Shown here: piece after piece, positions 1-8,103 of the stretch
How positions within the stretch are numbered: the first letter of the stretch is position 1
Layout: the number at the start of each line of letters is the position of its first letter
DNA from: Firmicutes bacterium UBA4996
GTDB taxonomy: Bacteria > Bacillota > Limnochordia > Darwinibacteriales > Darwinibacteriaceae
Length of the DNA: 58,854 bases
Assembly: GCA_002396805.1 (NCBI GenBank)
Contig: DGYW01000064.1
Location: 44,719-103,572, forward strand
Direction of reading: 5' to 3'
Translations under genes and position numbers: made by a program
The notes under the pieces: generated by a model
Told to the model about the DNA's origin: nothing
Databases searched by the model: none
The model's input: the letters and a program-made list of their open reading frames with translations, nothing else

Positions 1-457
1 CCGTCATCTCTTCAAGGTATTGTACGTAAGCGATGGTGTTGTTGCCATCCAGGACCAAGACGGCCCTGGCTAGGAGGCGGAGTTCCTCGATTAAAACACC
101 GTACGCCTCACCAAAAGTCACATCTTTGTGGTCCGAAAGGGTGACGGCCTTATCAAGGCCTGCAGCGCCACACCATCTCTTTTGGGCGAAGGGTAGATCC
201 ACACTTACGGTAATTACGGTAGCTCCCGGGATACTACTGATTTCCTCATTAAACCTTCGAGTTTGCTGATCACACACGCCTGTGTCTAGGGAGGGGACGA
301 TACTAATTAGCTTTACCCCCTTACCGTAATCCCCTAAAGATTTTGTCTGCAAAGCATTATCAATCAGTTTAAACTCCGGTGCCTTTTGACCAACTTCTAG
401 TTTCTTTCCTATTGCTGTGAATTGATCTCCATGGAGTGTAACTGCCCGTTTATTCAT
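1..457 (-). CDS. tpx: Thiol peroxidase (Tpx, atypical 2-Cys peroxiredoxin), 3' end cut by window
   Basis: Cytoplasmic peroxidase that reduces H2O2 and alkyl hydroperoxides with thioredoxin as electron donor. About 152 residues are visible of a family length near 165; the C-terminus lies beyond position 1. The peroxidatic cysteine is C62 in the motif SLDTGVC, and the Tpx-type resolving cysteine is C96 in the family motif LPFAQKRWC. The ATG at 457 has the ribosome site AAGGGAGGA eight bases upstream. The gene is divergent from the TetR/RND unit. With the selenoperoxiredoxin near the right end, the window holds two peroxide-removing enzymes, which suits an anaerobe exposed to occasional oxygen. 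Identification is secure. Confidence 0.95.
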   Translation of the reverse strand, partial: MNKRAVTLHGDQFTAIGKKLEVGQKAPEFKLIDNALQTKSLGDYGKGVKLISIVPSLDTGVCDQQTRRFNEEISSIPGATVITVSVDLPFAQKRWCGAAGLDKAVTLSDHKDVTFGEAYGVLIEELRLLARAVLVLDGNNTIAYVQYLEEMT

Positions 458-465
458 GATACGAT

Positions 466-490
466 TCCTCCCTTATTGAACTATATTATA
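466..490 (-). promoter_or_regulatory. tpx ribosome site and possible -10 box
   Basis: On the minus strand TATAAT lies at 490-485 and the ribosome site AAGGGAGGA at 474-466. I see no good -35 hexamer 16-18 bases upstream of this -10, so the promoter may need an activator or lie elsewhere. Confidence 0.35.
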
Positions 491-541
491 TGTTCTCCAC
501 TTAGTATTGATTATCCTTCTCACTACTAAAAAAGTATATGG

Positions 542-570
542 TTGACAAATGCTTCAGACTTGAGTAGACT
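542..570 (+). promoter_or_regulatory. Sigma-70-type promoter of the TetR gene
   Basis: TTGACA at 542-547 is followed after 17 bases by TAGACT at 565-570 (four of six matches to TATAAT). A degenerate copy of the operator found at 1251-1270 lies just downstream, at 580-599. Confidence 0.7.
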
Positions 571-579
571 AGAGACTAA

Positions 580-599
580 ATGAGGTGGGCCTCAGTTTT
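580..599 (+). promoter_or_regulatory. Putative autoregulatory TetR operator (degenerate copy)
   Basis: Aligned without gaps to the perfect palindrome at 1251-1270, this stretch shares 13 of 20 bases, including the outer ATGAG and the core CCTCA. It lies in the leader between the tetR promoter and its ribosome site, where binding would block the gene's own expression. The similarity is read directly; the role is inferred. Confidence 0.45.
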
Positions 600-624
600 G
601 GGTCACAATTCTAGGTGGGGGATG

Positions 625-1221
625 ATGGTTGTGAAACTGAATAGGAAGGAGTTAATTAGACAGACAGCAATTCAAGTCATGGCTGAATACGGGTATCATA
701 ATTCGACTACCGACAAAATAGCAGAAGAAGCTGGGATCGCCGTAGGTACGATTTATAACTATTTTCGGAACAAGGAACAGATCTTGGAGTACATCTTCGC
801 GGTAGAGTTGGAGAAACGGCAAAAGGCCTTTGTAGAGCAGCAACAGAGCAGTAAACCTGTTTTGGAGAAGCTCCAAGCTCTCCTAGAACTACACTTTGCA
901 GAAATAGCTAACAACATCGCTGTGGGGCAGATCTTAGTCAGGGAGCAGCAGTTGCCCGGGAAGAGTGAGGTTACAAGTATTTCGGATTTTCTACAGGGTG
1001 TACCCCAATGGATTGAGGAGCTTTTAAACACTGCTATTGAACAAGGGGAAATTTGCACTTGCGACACCCGTATCATCGCTGCGGCGATGTTTGGGGCTGT
1101 TCAAGGGGTGGCTGCTAAGGCAGTATTTGAGGAAGATAAGAATATCCAGAATCAGATTCTACAATCCGCTCCTAAAGAACTTATACATCTGTTCACTGGG
1201 GGTATTTCATTAGACCGGTAG
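625..1221 (+). CDS. TetR/AcrR-family transcriptional regulator
   Basis: A one-component repressor of 198 residues. The N-terminal helix-turn-helix spans roughly residues 10-55 and has the family pattern TTDKIAEEAGIAVGTIYNYF; the C-terminal ligand and dimer domain is variable, as usual. The ATG at 625 is chosen because AGGTGG lies six bases upstream; an ATG at 622 is also possible. It sits directly upstream of, and in line with, an RND exporter, a LolA-like protein and an outer-membrane barrel. TetR proteins in this position normally repress the exporter and respond to its substrate. Matching inverted repeats at 580-599 and 1251-1270 support control of both genes. The inducer is unknown; a lipid or hydrophobic compound would fit. 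Confidence 0.9.
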   Translation: MVVKLNRKELIRQTAIQVMAEYGYHNSTTDKIAEEAGIAVGTIYNYFRNKEQILEYIFAVELEKRQKAFVEQQQSSKPVLEKLQALLELHFAEIANNIAVGQILVREQQLPGKSEVTSISDFLQGVPQWIEELLNTAIEQGEICTCDTRIIAAAMFGAVQGVAAKAVFEEDKNIQNQILQSAPKELIHLFTGGISLDR

Positions 1222-1240
1222 GAAGACTATCGGTTCATTT

Positions 1241-1270
1241 TTGACATATTATGAGTGAGACCTCACTCAT
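1241..1270 (+). promoter_or_regulatory. Promoter -35 with perfect palindromic operator of the exporter operon
   Basis: TTGACA at 1241-1246 is followed by ATGAGTGAGACCTCACTCAT at 1251-1270, a perfect 9-base inverted repeat around AC. The repeat fills the -35 to -10 spacer, the classical site for a TetR-family repressor to block RNA polymerase. The -10 box is poorly defined inside or just after the repeat. The adjacent TetR gene is the obvious ligand. Confidence 0.8.
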
Positions 1271-1289
1271 AGGTTGAGGAGGCAGATAG

Positions 1290-3599
1290 ATGGATGGTTT
1301 CAACAAACTGGTGCAGAAAGCACCGAGATTTACTTTAGCAATTATCCTAGGACTAACTCTAATTTTCGCCTACTTTGTACCAAGGGTTGGGATGACCACA
1401 GATGTAAAGGACTTTTTTCCACCGGCTCATCCAGAGGTCCTAACCTACAACGAAATTGAGGCAAAATTCGGGGGTGCAGAATACATCATGGTTGCCATTA
1501 CCGCACCGGAGATTTTTACCGCCGAGAGTTTGACTCGGATCCAAGAGGTGACCCGGAGACTAGAAGAGATACAGGGTGTCGGGCAAGTCCGTAGTCTGAC
1601 GAGCATCGACAACGTGCAAGGTTCAGAATGGGGCATCGAGCTTACGCCATTGATTGGGGATATTCCTGTGGATGCCAAAGCGTTGGCGGAGCTTAAATGG
1701 CAAGTTTTAGACGATCCCATGTACAGTGGAAGCATGGTTGCCAACACTAGTGATGCGGCCCTAATGGTGGTGGAAGTTAAACCCACCTCCGATCCGGTTC
1801 ATGTGGCAGAGATGGTGCAAGCGGCCATTGGGGAGTTTTCTTTTTCTGAGGATCTGTATGTAACTGGAACACCAGTACTTAACCAAGTGTTAGCCAATTC
1901 CATGAAGGCCGACTTAGCCAAGCTATTCCCTGTAGTTCTCATACTTATCGCTTTAGTATTGTTGTTGAACTTTCGAACCTGGCAAGGGGTGTTCTTACCT
2001 TTTGTCACAGTGTTAATCAGCGTGATCTGGACTTTGGGTCTCATGGGTATTTTAGAGAAACAGCTGTCTCCTTTAAATGCCGTAATGCCCGTGATCTTGG
2101 TCAGCCTAGGTAGTGCCTACGGAATTTATATCTTGTCGCGCTTTAACGAAGAAAGAGCGACGGGTAAAGACAGTAAAAAAGCTATCACGATTACCATGGC
2201 TTCAGTGGGGAGCGCGGTTTTGATGGCCGGGACCACTACCATTGCAGGCTTTGCCTCTAATGTCACAAGCTCCATTAGTCTCATGAAGGACTTCGGCATA
2301 TTTACTGCCTTTGGCGTCATGGTTGCATTGGTGGTTTCGCTAGCCTTAATTCCTGCAGTGTTGGTGATCCAAGCTCAGAGGCAGGGCAATTTGACAATCA
2401 AGAAGGAGGGAAGAAAGGGGCAAAACAAAGAGGCCGGGAGGTTGCTTAGCAAGGCGCTCTCCAAACTAGGTAAGGTGGTAGTACAGCGTAGTGCCTTGGT
2501 CTTGGTGTTGTGTGCATTAGTGGTTGTGGGTGCCATAAGTGGATTACCGAAACTCCAAACAGACAGTAACTTCTTTAACTTTTTTGACGATGGTTCACAA
2601 CCGAAAATTGCCTATGACTTGGTGCGAGAGAAATTCGCTGGGTCCCAAAGTGTCGAGGTGGTTATTAGGGGTGATTTGCAGGATCCTGCTGTACTCAAGG
2701 CCATGGGAGCTTTTCAGGATGATTTGGAAAAGACAGGCTTAGTGGGAAAACCTACGTCAATTGTAAATCTTTTAGAACGGGTTAATTCAGCCCTCAATGA
2801 GGGGGATCCAGCCTTCGCAGTACTACCAGACAGCAGAGAGCTGGTGGCTCAATATCTGCTGCTTCTTGAGATGAACGATGAGCAAGGCATGGTCAGTCGT
2901 ATGCTCACCTTAGATTACCAAGAGGGGCGAATTCAAGCATTAGTTAAGGACTCCAGCTCAGCAGCCACTGCCAAGTTATTCGCCACAATTGAGCGCCTAA
3001 CAGATAAGCACTTTGATACTGTTTCTGTGGAAATCACTCCCACTGGCATCATTGTACTTATGAATTCACTAGCTGACATGATAATTGAAGGGCAAATCTA
3101 TAGTCTAATCTTTTCTATGCTCTCAGTCTTCGTCATTGTCCGCTTGCTCTTAAAGTCATGGGAAGGTAGCATTTTGAGTATTTTCCTAATTGTTCTAACC
3201 ACCCTAATCAACTTTGGTTTAATGGGTTGGCTGGGCATCTCTCTAGACATAGTCACAGTCTTAATCAGTAGTATTGGAATTGGAGTTGGGATCGATTATT
3301 CCATCCATGTCTACTCTCGCTACGGTGAAGAACGGAATAACGGACACTCGGTTGGTGACGCTCTACAACGAACAGTGACCTTTACTGGTAAGGCTATTGC
3401 CACCAATACTGGATCAGTCGTAGCGGGATTTCTAATCTTGGTTTTTTCATCCTTTCCACCACTCAGATATTTTGGAAGCCTAGTCACAATCACCATGTTG
3501 GCGGCTTCTATCGGTTCCTTGACGATGTTACCAGCCCTAATTAGTCTACGGGCAACAGTGCAAGAACGATTGGCAAAGAAAAAAATCGTGGAGGTCTAA
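1290..3599 (+). CDS. RND superfamily exporter, MMPL/HpnN-like
   Basis: An inner-membrane transporter of 769 residues driven by the proton gradient, in the branch of RND proteins that move lipids and hydrophobic compounds (MmpL, hopanoid transporter HpnN). The layout is typical: one N-terminal helix, a periplasmic domain of about 170 residues, five to six helices, then a repeat of the same plan starting near residue 390. The second half has the family motif GVGIDYSIHV with the expected proton-relay Asp near residue 668; the equivalent spot in the first half reads SAYGIYIL and lacks the Asp. ATG 1290 has GAGGAGG eight bases upstream. It is followed after one base by a LolA-like gene and then a barrel gene, suggesting a route from inner to outer membrane. 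Substrate not readable from sequence. Confidence 0.9.
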   Translation: MDGFNKLVQKAPRFTLAIILGLTLIFAYFVPRVGMTTDVKDFFPPAHPEVLTYNEIEAKFGGAEYIMVAITAPEIFTAESLTRIQEVTRRLEEIQGVGQVRSLTSIDNVQGSEWGIELTPLIGDIPVDAKALAELKWQVLDDPMYSGSMVANTSDAALMVVEVKPTSDPVHVAEMVQAAIGEFSFSEDLYVTGTPVLNQVLANSMKADLAKLFPVVLILIALVLLLNFRTWQGVFLPFVTVLISVIWTLGLMGILEKQLSPLNAVMPVILVSLGSAYGIYILSRFNEERATGKDSKKAITITMASVGSAVLMAGTTTIAGFASNVTSSISLMKDFGIFTAFGVMVALVVSLALIPAVLVIQAQRQGNLTIKKEGRKGQNKEAGRLLSKALSKLGKVVVQRSALVLVLCALVVVGAISGLPKLQTDSNFFNFFDDGSQPKIAYDLVREKFAGSQSVEVVIRGDLQDPAVLKAMGAFQDDLEKTGLVGKPTSIVNLLERVNSALNEGDPAFAVLPDSRELVAQYLLLLEMNDEQGMVSRMLTLDYQEGRIQALVKDSSSAATAKLFATIERLTDKHFDTVSVEITPTGIIVLMNSLADMIIEGQIYSLIFSMLSVFVIVRLLLKSWEGSILSIFLIVLTTLINFGLMGWLGISLDIVTVLISSIGIGVGIDYSIHVYSRYGEERNNGHSVGDALQRTVTFTGKAIATNTGSVVAGFLILVFSSFPPLRYFGSLVTITMLAASIGSLTMLPALISLRATVQERLAKKKIVEV

Positions 3600-3600
3600 C

Positions 3601-4386
3601 ATGCAAAATTTTTCAGTTTGGAAAGTTACTTTGTTGGTGTTGGTTGTAGGTTTGTTGTCTTTTGTTAGCTACGGGGTGTGGGCAGCTCCCTCCGGCTCAG
3701 AAGTATTGGCTAACGTAGATCAGGCCATGAAGGCGGAATCTAAGGTTATGAGTCAGACCATGACTTTGATTACAGCCAGCGGGCAGCAACGAACCAGGGA
3801 GCTTCAGATGTGGAGTAAACAAAATCCCAGCGGCGACCAAATGCTAGCACGTTTCTTAGCTCCTGCAGATGTGAGGGGCACTGGCATCTTGATGAACGCA
3901 GAGGACATGTGGCTCTATTTACCGGCCTTGGGACGGGTACGTCGGGTAGCTAGTCACGCCAAGAAGGGGAGCTTCATGGGCAGTGATCTCAGTTACGACG
4001 ACATGGAACAATTAGGAAGTAAAGGCTTTTGTCAGGACTTTGAGGCTTCTCTCTTAGGTGAAGAAGTTCTTGAAGGAGCCGACACTTATCTGCTACAATT
4101 GCGGCCCGTTAATGAGGATAGTGACTACCTCTACTTAAAAATGTGGGTTGACCGTCAGGTCTGGTTACCACGGAAAATTGAGTATTTTGGGGAAAAAGAC
4201 ACGGTGCTAAAGGTCTTAACAACTTGGGACTTACAACAAATTGAAGGGCGTTGGGTGGCCCAGCAGATGATCATGGAGGATCGGCAAAAGGGAAGCAAGA
4301 CAGTTTTAGATGTCCAGGAAGTCAGCTTCGCTGTAGAACTAGACGATGCGTTGTTCAGTACCCGTACTCTAGAAAGGGGTTTATAG
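3601..4386 (+). CDS. LolA-like outer-membrane lipoprotein-sorting/lipid-carrier protein
   Basis: A periplasmic protein of 261 residues with a signal peptide (hydrophobic segment at 10-27, cleavage probably after VWA). The body resembles the LolA/LolB-like carrier family often annotated as outer membrane lipoprotein-sorting protein, with the characteristic stretch DMWLYLPALGRVRRV near residue 100 and the sequence GSDLSYDDME after it. This fold is an open half-barrel that shields acyl chains. Pairs of MMPL-type exporter plus this protein occur widely; the exporter may hand its lipid substrate to this carrier. The start follows GTGGAGG and lies one base after the exporter's stop. Whether it carries lipoproteins or another lipid cannot be told. 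Confidence 0.85.
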   Translation: MQNFSVWKVTLLVLVVGLLSFVSYGVWAAPSGSEVLANVDQAMKAESKVMSQTMTLITASGQQRTRELQMWSKQNPSGDQMLARFLAPADVRGTGILMNAEDMWLYLPALGRVRRVASHAKKGSFMGSDLSYDDMEQLGSKGFCQDFEASLLGEEVLEGADTYLLQLRPVNEDSDYLYLKMWVDRQVWLPRKIEYFGEKDTVLKVLTTWDLQQIEGRWVAQQMIMEDRQKGSKTVLDVQEVSFAVELDDALFSTRTLERGL

Positions 4387-4388
4387 TC

Positions 4389-5519
4389 GTGAGAAAGTAT
4401 CTCAGAAAAACCAAATATGTCATCTTGGCCTTAGCAATCTTGTCATTAGTACAAGGTTTAGCCATGGCTCCCGTCCTGGCTGGTCCAGAAATCAGCGCTG
4501 AGTTCACTAATACTCTACAAGCAGAAGCCTCTGCTCCTTATCACGTCAGAGGTCAGCAAGAGCTTGAACTGAGCCTAGAGCATTTTCTGGGAGATGCCGC
4601 GCTTTATGTCGGTATTCAAGGCAGCCACTACTGGCCCAAGCAGGGCACCGACAACCACTGGTCGCTAGGCGTGGATGAGGCCTATGTTGATTATTATGGA
4701 AAGTACCTGGATTTGCGTGTTGGAAAACAGAGAATCAATTGGGGGACTGCTATGCAAGTGAATCCCACTAGTGTTCTTAATCCTATGAATGTCAATGATC
4801 CTCTAGGACCTAAACTTCCAGTGTATGCAGTTAATCTAGATTATTATCTTGGCCATACTTGGAAGTTAACAGGGGTTTACTTACCCTTTTTCCGACCTGC
4901 TGTGGAGCAAATCCCTGGCAATCCCCTAATTGAAGTGACTAAGCCTCCTACTACCTTTGAAAATGGCGAGTTCGCTATCAAGCTGGCTGCCATGGGATTA
5001 GCAGGGACTGACTTCTCGCTTAGTTATTTCAGAGGTAAGGAAGATCTACCCAGTCTTTTCATGGAGCTAAACCAGCTACCGAAGGCCCGGTATCGTGATG
5101 TGCAGATTATTGGAGCCGATTTGGCTACAACCATTGGCGATGTGGGGCTATGGGCCGAGGGAACCTATAATCTACCAGCCAGCGGGGATGCTTACTATCA
5201 AGGTGTTTTAGGCGGTGACTACGGTTTCGCTAATGGCCTAATTATTATGGGACAATACTTGCATCAAAGCAAGGATAAACAATCAACGAACTTACTGCTA
5301 CTAGGTGCCAATCACAGTTTGGGATTATATGAGTGGCATGTTGGTGTGGCCTACGATTTGAAAGCACACAGTCTCATGTTCAATCCAGAGGTTAGTTATT
5401 CACTGGCTGACTCCACTCAACTGATCTTTGGAGCAAGGTATTTTAGCAGTGAGGATCCTGTGGGTATGTTACCCAAAGGTCAAAATCACATCTATGTTCA
5501 TACAAAGATTAGCTTCTAA
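4389..5519 (+). CDS. Outer-membrane beta-barrel protein (DUF1302-like)
   Basis: A protein of 376 residues with a signal peptide (hydrophobic residues about 10-30, cleavage near VLAG) followed by alternating polar and hydrophobic strands separated by short turns. The chain ends YVHTKISF with the terminal Phe that marks barrels recognised by the BAM machinery. The segment LRVGKQRINWGTAMQVNPTS resembles the conserved part of DUF1302-type barrels, which are found beside MMPL exporters and LolA/DUF1329-like proteins in Proteobacteria. The GTG at 4389 is used because upstream in-frame starts would run back through the LolA-like gene; AAAGGGG lies upstream. It implies a real outer membrane and completes the RND/carrier/barrel set. 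Confidence 0.75.
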   Translation: MRKYLRKTKYVILALAILSLVQGLAMAPVLAGPEISAEFTNTLQAEASAPYHVRGQQELELSLEHFLGDAALYVGIQGSHYWPKQGTDNHWSLGVDEAYVDYYGKYLDLRVGKQRINWGTAMQVNPTSVLNPMNVNDPLGPKLPVYAVNLDYYLGHTWKLTGVYLPFFRPAVEQIPGNPLIEVTKPPTTFENGEFAIKLAAMGLAGTDFSLSYFRGKEDLPSLFMELNQLPKARYRDVQIIGADLATTIGDVGLWAEGTYNLPASGDAYYQGVLGGDYGFANGLIIMGQYLHQSKDKQSTNLLLLGANHSLGLYEWHVGVAYDLKAHSLMFNPEVSYSLADSTQLIFGARYFSSEDPVGMLPKGQNHIYVHTKISF

Positions 5520-5539
5520 GTTTGACACGGAACTTTGAG

Positions 5540-5564
5540 ACCGACCTGATAAGGGTCGGTTTTT
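5540..5564 (+). terminator. Rho-independent terminator of the exporter operon
   Basis: ACCGACC at 5540-5546 pairs with GGTCGGT at 5554-5560 around a seven-base loop and is followed by a run of T. It ends the RND/LolA/barrel unit. Confidence 0.85.
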
Positions 5565-5658
5565 CCACTTTAAGGAAGATAATAATCAACAGATTTTGAT
5601 TATCTGACAAGACTTAGTTAAATTATTCGCAAAGTGATCCGGGCGGCTTTTATTATGG

Positions 5659-5686
5659 TATGATGCCCTTGAGAACAATTTCACAA
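5659..5686 (+). promoter_or_regulatory. Rex-type redox operator overlapping the hydrogenase promoter
   Basis: TTGAGAACAATTTCACAA at 5669-5686 differs at one defined base from the Rex consensus TTGTGAA-N4-TTCACAA. It starts five bases after a -10-like TATGAT at 5659-5664, so it would cover the transcription start. Rex senses the NADH/NAD+ ratio and represses fermentation and hydrogenase genes in many Firmicutes. No clear -35 hexamer is visible and no rex gene lies in the window. Confidence 0.75.
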
Positions 5687-5711
5687 ATTTTAAAGAGAGG
5701 GTGTAGGCGCC

Positions 5712-6224
5712 ATGAACACGGTAACTGAGATCGTAGAAAGCACCGCTGTCGATCCTAATTTCATTGCCTCTGTTCTTAGGGAAATGGGTACGGAGTCCGC
5801 TGCACTTATTCCTATTTTACAAGCTATACAGGAGAGATATCGTTATTTGCCTGAAGAGGCATTGGTAGAAATTAGCCGGGCTTTAGGTTTGTCTATGGCT
5901 ACCGTTTATGGTGTCGCCACCTTTTATGCTCAATTTTCTTTAGAACCAAAGGGGAAATACGTAATTAAGGTCTGTGATGGTACCGCTTGCCATGTGCGGG
6001 GATCCCTACCGGTGTACGATGCCATTCGTCGAAAGGTAAACCTCGTGGATGGTAGATCCACGACAGAGGACAAGCTCTATACTGTAGAAACTGTCTCTTG
6101 TCTAGGAGCTTGCGGCTTAGCACCCGTAGTCACGATCAACGACAAGGTTTACGGGCAAATGACGGCTGAAGCGATACGTTTGATCATAGATACCTTAGAA
6201 CAGGAGGGGATCACTGATGATTAG
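5712..6224 (+). CDS. hydC: NADH-dependent [FeFe] hydrogenase, small NuoE-like subunit (HydC/HndA)
   Basis: A cytoplasmic subunit of 170 residues with a helical N-terminal part and a thioredoxin-like domain holding one [2Fe-2S] cluster. Its four ligands are seen as CDGTAC near residues 87-92 and CLGAC near 128-132, the pattern of NuoE and HydC/HndA. It passes electrons within the trimeric HydABC complex, which couples NADH and reduced ferredoxin to H2 production. It is the first gene of the hydrogenase operon, just behind the Rex-type site, and its end overlaps the next start by eight bases. Confidence 0.95.
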   Translation: MNTVTEIVESTAVDPNFIASVLREMGTESAALIPILQAIQERYRYLPEEALVEISRALGLSMATVYGVATFYAQFSLEPKGKYVIKVCDGTACHVRGSLPVYDAIRRKVNLVDGRSTTEDKLYTVETVSCLGACGLAPVVTINDKVYGQMTAEAIRLIIDTLEQEGITDD

Positions 6225-8103
6225 AAATAGCGACCAAATTCAAGCCATTGAGAAGAGCTATAATCACGCCCTACAGCGTGGCAAAGCCCAAATTTTGGTC
6301 TGTGCTGGTACTGGTTGTATGGCCAGTGGTTCTCCCGCAGTCTACGATGGATTAATGGCTGAATTAAAAAAACGAGATCTCCATACTACCATAGATTGTT
6401 TACTCGAGGATGAACATGCAGACTCTGGGGTTACAGTCGTTAACAGTGGATGCCATGGGTTTTGCGAGAAGGGACCTTTGGTACGTATTGAGCCGGAGGG
6501 CATTTTATACACCAAGGTTCAGGTGGAGGATGTTGTAGAGATAGTTGACGCCGTAGTCGCTGAGACAGTAGTAGAACGGCTCTTATATCATGATCCTAGA
6601 ACAAATGAGGCCTTTGCTAAGGAACACGATATTCCCTTCTACAAGTACCAAACGCGGGTTGCCCTCTGCAATTGTGGTGAAATTGATCCGGAAGACATTC
6701 GTGCCTATATGGCGCATGACCAAGGTTATCAAGGAATTGCTAATGCCTTAGCCATGAGCCCAGAACAAGTGAATGAACAGATTCTCAGTGCTAACCTGCG
6801 GGGGCGAGGTGGTGGTGGATTTCCGGCAGGACGAAAATGGAGTATCGCAGCTGCTCAAAAAGCAGATCAAAAATATATTATCTGTAATGGAGATGAAGGC
6901 GATCCAGGGGCTTTTATGGACCGGAGTATCATGGAAGGTGATCCTCATAGCGTCCTAGAGGGTATGATGATCGCTGGATACGCCATTGGAGCAAGTAAAG
7001 GTTATATCTATGTGCGGGCCGAATATCCACTAGCCGTTCAGCGTCTCAAGAATGCTATTTCCCAAGCTCAAGCCGCTGGCTTGTTAGGGGATAACATTCT
7101 TGGTTCTGGCTTTTCTTTCCAAATTCAAGTGAAAGAAGGGGCAGGCGCTTTTGTTTGTGGAGAAGAGAGCGCTCTAATTGCTTCTATTGAGGGTCAAAGG
7201 GGCATGCCCAGACCTAAACCTCCCTTTCCGGCCGTAGCTGGCCTGTGGGGTAAACCAACAATTATTAATAATGTAGAGACCTTGGCTAACGTGTCACGCA
7301 TTATGACGAAGGGCGTGGACTGGTTTACCTCGATTGGTACGCCTAGCAGTCCAGGCACGAAAACCTTTGCTTTAACTGGTGAAGTGGAAAACACTGGTCT
7401 TATTGAAGTGCCCATGGGACGCACCATTGAAGAGGTAGTCTTTAAAATTGGTGGGGGTATCCGCGGTGGTCGAAAATTCAAGGCGGTCCAGATTGGTGGA
7501 CCTTCCGGTGGCTGTCTGACGGAAGACCAACTGGATATTACCTTGGATTTTGATTCCTTACAGCAGGTAGGAGCTATGATTGGTTCGGGCGGACTAGTGG
7601 TGATGGACGAAAACACCTGTGTGGTAGAAGTAGCGCGTTTTTTCATGAACTTTATTCAGAACGAATCCTGTGGAAAATGTACGTTTTGCCGGGAAGGGAC
7701 CTTACAGATGCTCAATATTCTTCAGCGCATCGTTGATGGTAAAGGTACTCTTGAAGATCTGGATCTACTGGTCGAAGTGGGAGAAATGGTCCAGATTGGC
7801 TCCCTTTGTGGGCTAGGCAAGACTGCTCCCAATCCAGTACTTTCCACTTTGGAGAATTTTAGGGATGAGTATGTGGCTCACATCAAAGATAAGCGTTGTC
7901 CTGCCGGTGTTTGTGAAGCACTCAAGCGGTTTGTGATCGTAGCTGACAAATGTAAGGGCTGTTCACGTTGTGCAAAGACCTGCCCGGTGGGTGCAATATC
8001 CGGTGAGGTTCGTTCGCCCTATGTAATCGATGTAGAAAAGTGTATCAAGTGTGGAGCTTGCGTAGAAGTCTGTAAGTTCATGGCCATTGAGGAGGTGTCA
8101 TAG
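6217..8103 (+). CDS. hydB: NADH-dependent [FeFe] hydrogenase, NuoF-like flavin subunit (HydB/HndC)
   Basis: A 628-residue subunit that binds NAD(H) and FMN. Domains in order: an N-terminal thioredoxin-like [2Fe-2S] domain (to about residue 110), the Rossmann-like NADH/FMN domain with the glycine-rich GRGGGGFPAGRKW near residue 195, the SLBB region, the NuoF [4Fe-4S] motif SCGKCTFCREGT near 485, and a C-terminal ferredoxin domain with two [4Fe-4S] motifs (CKGCSRCAKTCP and CIKCGACVEVC). This arrangement is that of bifurcating HydB rather than of Complex I NuoF, which lacks both end domains. GGAGGGG precedes the ATG, which lies inside the end of hydC; the stop overlaps the GTG start of hydA. Confidence 0.96.
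   Translation: MIRNSDQIQAIEKSYNHALQRGKAQILVCAGTGCMASGSPAVYDGLMAELKKRDLHTTIDCLLEDEHADSGVTVVNSGCHGFCEKGPLVRIEPEGILYTKVQVEDVVEIVDAVVAETVVERLLYHDPRTNEAFAKEHDIPFYKYQTRVALCNCGEIDPEDIRAYMAHDQGYQGIANALAMSPEQVNEQILSANLRGRGGGGFPAGRKWSIAAAQKADQKYIICNGDEGDPGAFMDRSIMEGDPHSVLEGMMIAGYAIGASKGYIYVRAEYPLAVQRLKNAISQAQAAGLLGDNILGSGFSFQIQVKEGAGAFVCGEESALIASIEGQRGMPRPKPPFPAVAGLWGKPTIINNVETLANVSRIMTKGVDWFTSIGTPSSPGTKTFALTGEVENTGLIEVPMGRTIEEVVFKIGGGIRGGRKFKAVQIGGPSGGCLTEDQLDITLDFDSLQQVGAMIGSGGLVVMDENTCVVEVARFFMNFIQNESCGKCTFCREGTLQMLNILQRIVDGKGTLEDLDLLVEVGEMVQIGSLCGLGKTAPNPVLSTLENFRDEYVAHIKDKRCPAGVCEALKRFVIVADKCKGCSRCAKTCPVGAISGEVRSPYVIDVEKCIKCGACVEVCKFMAIEEVS

Noticed and set aside
4251..4388. Longer N-terminus for the barrel protein
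   Set aside because: It would overlap the LolA-like gene in another frame and hide the signal peptide that starts at GTG 4389.
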